Assembly (NCBI GenBank): GCA_937922435.1
Contig: CAKZVT010000005.1
Coordinates: 1 to 24,696 of the forward strand
Reading direction: 5' to 3'
DNA length: 24,696 bases
From: an uncultured Prevotella sp.
GTDB lineage: Bacteria; Bacteroidota; Bacteroidia; Bacteroidales; Bacteroidaceae
A program made the translations under genes and the position numbers. The notes under the pieces are model-generated. The model searched no databases and was not told the DNA's origin. It saw only the letters and a program-made list of their open reading frames with translations. Of this stretch, positions 23,273 to 24,696 are shown piece by piece. How positions within the stretch are numbered: the first letter of the stretch is position 1; each line of letters starts with the position of its first letter.

Positions 23273-23722
23273 TTACGCTGTTTCCTCCGTGTCGTCGAGA
23301 GCCGTGCCTACGGCGTTCTTGGGCAGCTCCTGCACCTTGCAGCCGGTCAAGAGGGCGCGCACGCGGGTCTTGTCCTTCTCTATTTTCGTTTCGGGCTGGA
23401 AGAGCACGTGTACCGACTTGACGTTGTTGCCTGCGGTAAAGTCCTCTATTTTAAGCGCGGGCTTTGTCGACATGCCTATTTTGAACGTGCCGAGGCGGTT
23501 GAGCTTCACGCGGTGCGACATTTGCAGGTGCTTCTGCATGGTCTCCACCAGCTCGCTTAGCACCGCTACAATGTCCGCCCGTTTCACTGTGCAGTTTGCC
23601 TGCATCTCCTCTGCCAGGTCGTCGATGTCAACCGTGCCGGTGTGTACGGCGCGTGCGTACCATTGTCCCTGATGAGTCGAAGTTCTCCTGTTGTCCTGAT
23701 AAAGTTTGTAAAATACTGCCAT
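23273..23722 (-). CDS. HU-like DNA-binding protein (Bacteroidetes HU-related family)
   Basis: The 149-residue protein belongs to the longer HU-like group of Bacteroidetes: MAVFYKLYQDNRRTSTHQGQWYARAV, then the helical pair TVDIDDLAEEMQANCTVKRADIVAVLSELVETMQKHL and the beta arm SHRVKLNRLGTFKIGMSTKPALK. The residues after ~115 (FQPETKIEKDKTRVRALLTGCKVQELPKN) are the variable tail. It probably binds DNA as a dimer and may shape the chromosome; whether it regulates its neighbours is not known. The -7 element at 23808-23815 gives an ~80-nt A-rich leader. The smalltalk gene follows on the same strand, a pairing seen repeatedly in Bacteroidales. Confidence 0.88.
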   Translation of the reverse strand: MAVFYKLYQDNRRTSTHQGQWYARAVHTGTVDIDDLAEEMQANCTVKRADIVAVLSELVETMQKHLQMSHRVKLNRLGTFKIGMSTKPALKIEDFTAGNNVKSVHVLFQPETKIEKDKTRVRALLTGCKVQELPKNAVGTALDDTEETA

Positions 23723-23807
23723 AATGTTTTAAGTTTTTAAGTTTGTTTGTTAATTGAAAATTGTTTGTTACTTTGTTTTGTTGTTTGCTTGATGCATCTT
23801 GCGTCGG

Positions 23808-23815
23808 CAAAGGTA
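23808..23815 (-). promoter_or_regulatory. -7 element of the HU-like gene
   Basis: On the - strand it reads TACCTTTG followed by CCGAC, an exact TAnnTTTG match about 86 bp before the start codon. The leader between is A/T-rich with AACAAACAAACTTAAAAAC-like sequence. Confidence 0.6.
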
Positions 23816-23818
23816 CGG

Positions 23819-24090
23819 CGGAAAACGCATACCTCCAAGCCCCTTCGCTGTACATCGCAGGAGTGGAGCGCATGACATTCTGCAACCGCCTGACTGCCAG
23901 CACGTTGCGTCCGTCACAGCTGAAGGCGGCCTTCAGCCTTGCCGTTTGCCGCCTTTCGCGCCGCAACGGACGGCAAAACGCGGCGCGGAAGACGGCCTTC
24001 GGCAACGCACTGGCTTTCAGGCCGTTGCGGCGGCGGTTTCATGGGGCGTGGCGTGCAGGCATGCCGCGCTTTCACGTTTTTTAGCAAAAC
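23819..24090. repeat. GC-rich region with several palindromes, no supported gene
   Basis: The stretch holds GCTGAAGGCGGCCTTCAGC (23919-23937, 8-bp stem with 3-nt loop), and the pair TCGCGCCGC (23956-23964) with GCGGCGCGG (23980-23988), flanked by GTTTGCCG and CGGCAAAA. Open frames on both strands cross it, but they share no recognisable domain and have arginine-rich, shadow-like composition. It may be a structured RNA, a degenerate gene or a dispersed repeat. Confidence 0.5.
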
Positions 24091-24138
24091 GGCGGAAAAG
24101 TATATAGTGTTGTGAACTTATTGTGCACGGATTACTGC

Positions 24139-24146
24139 TAATTTTG
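24139..24146 (+). promoter_or_regulatory. -7 element of the 147-residue protein gene
   Basis: TAATTTTG followed by CACC matches TAnnTTTG exactly and lies 52 bp before the start codon. The leader is A/T-rich (AACACGTTTAACAAACC) without a Shine-Dalgarno sequence. Confidence 0.55.
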
Positions 24147-24198
24147 CACCCGATTGTTTTTCAAGTAACACGTTTAACAAACCTAACAATTTAATGAA

Positions 24199-24642
24199 AT
24201 GACATCAATTTTGGAAAAGAACACACGCACGGGACACGCAACAGAGTACGCACAGACGCTTACGCGCGAGCAGAGGCGCGAGGCCAGGGAGAAGCTGGCG
24301 CACGACTTCTCCGAACTGCTGGGACGCTCGCCGGCGGAGAACCTTTACTGGATGGAGACCGTGACCGACCTGATGGACCTCTCGCACGAGGTGTACATGA
24401 CCGAGCTGCTGCTCGACTCGCAGGGCCGTCCCTTCGGCTTCATGCGCTTGGTGAAGCGAGCCTGCGCCGTGCTCCACGTTACGCTGCCTGCCAACCCCTA
24501 CTCCATGGCCTTCAACGCGCGCAACCGCAAGGGCGTGCGCCAGACGTCGATGTTCAGCCGCTACTGCTGGCTGATGCACTTCAAGGGCAAGGACAATCCG
24601 CTCGACGGCATGATACAGCGCATGGGGGAAAATGAAAAATGA
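24199..24642 (+). CDS. Unrecognised 147-residue protein
   Basis: I do not recognise a named domain. The protein is charged and mainly helical: EYAQTLTREQRREAREKLAHDFSELLG, then NLYWMETVTDLMDLSHEVYMTELLL, then RPFGFMRLVKRACAVLHVTLPANPYSMAFNARNRKGVRQTSMFSRYCWLMHF. The last part is basic and could be a DNA-binding or regulatory segment. There is no signal peptide or membrane segment, so it is cytoplasmic. The ATG at 24199 fits the -7 element at 24139. It diverges from the HU-like gene across the GC-rich region. The last codons (GENEK, TGA at 24640-24642) are encoded by the terminal GAAAAAT array. The C-rich, regular codon use argues that it is a real gene. Confidence 0.75.
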   Translation: MTSILEKNTRTGHATEYAQTLTREQRREAREKLAHDFSELLGRSPAENLYWMETVTDLMDLSHEVYMTELLLDSQGRPFGFMRLVKRACAVLHVTLPANPYSMAFNARNRKGVRQTSMFSRYCWLMHFKGKDNPLDGMIQRMGENEK

Positions 24643-24696
24643 AAAATGAAGAATGAAAAATGAAGAATGAAAAATGAAGAATGAAAAATGAAGAAT
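24629..24696. repeat. GAAAAAT / GAAGAAT heptamer array at the window end
   Basis: Alternating heptamers GAAAAAT and GAAGAAT run to the last base and begin inside the preceding gene, supplying its stop codon. The array continues beyond the window, and any opposite arm would lie there. Confidence 0.92.

Noticed and set aside
23628..24084. Possible genes on either strand over the GC-rich palindromes
   Set aside because: Both frames cross the palindromes, are arginine-rich, show no domain, and one overlaps the HU-like gene's promoter and coding start.
245..24696. CRISPR arrays
   Set aside because: The repeats are 7-9 bp without unique spacers between them, and no cas gene is present.
1..24696. 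tRNA or rRNA genes
   Set aside because: No T-loop-like GGTTCGAATCC sequence with cloverleaf partners and no rRNA sequence was seen on either strand by eye.

Overview
The window looks like chromosomal DNA of a Bacteroidales bacterium, most likely Prevotella-like. The evidence is the LL-diaminopimelate aminotransferase route to lysine and peptidoglycan, a type III glutamine synthetase, a PorZ-like component of the type IX secretion system, a 'smalltalk' peptide next to an HU-like protein, promoter elements of the TAnnTTTG type, and the lack of Shine-Dalgarno sequences. Twenty genes can be supported, one of them partial and one only 34 codons long.

Layout. Bases 1-7575 hold housekeeping genes, all on the + strand: the end of dapF, then dapL, glnN, a U32-family protein, sufE, a SpoU-type RNA methyltransferase and a small outer-membrane beta-barrel. 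Bases 7576-8487 are non-coding. They hold a 242-bp nested palindrome, a strong 16-bp hairpin and a dense cluster of DnaA-box-like sequences around an AT-rich tract, which I read as a candidate replication origin. nadA follows. Bases 9538-15652 form a surface-glycan island of four glycosyltransferases and a large two-part membrane acyltransferase. Its genes face each other and overlap at their 3' ends. From 17777 down to 13622 on the - strand porZ leads into the acyltransferase gene. Upstream of porZ on that strand lie rdgB, a YitT-family gene and leuS. Finally come the smalltalk/HU pair (- strand) and one unrecognised 147-residue protein (+ strand).

The most striking signal is not a gene. Nearly every spacer is built from short tandem units of 7, 8 or 9 bp (for example AATTCAT, GAAAAAT, GGTGAGAA, AACTTCTTT), and the two halves of a spacer are usually reverse complements, so each spacer can fold into a long hairpin. 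Eight genes have their stop codon inside such an array or palindrome. The same material lies in frame inside leuS at three places, adding about 28-40 residues each time. Two of the three inserts share a central core (19 of 24 aligned bases), and one has the same GC-rich palindromes as the spacer just downstream of leuS. This resembles in principle the in-frame palindromic elements described in Rickettsia, but the sequences are different and I do not recognise a named family.

How the genes fit together: dapF and dapL act in consecutive steps of diaminopimelate synthesis. glnN assimilates ammonia. sufE serves Fe-S cluster assembly, and both NadA and probably the U32 protein need such clusters. 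The glycosyltransferases and acyltransferase probably build or decorate a surface polysaccharide. PorZ belongs to the complex that attaches type IX cargo to a lipopolysaccharide, but a functional link to these glycan genes is only inference.
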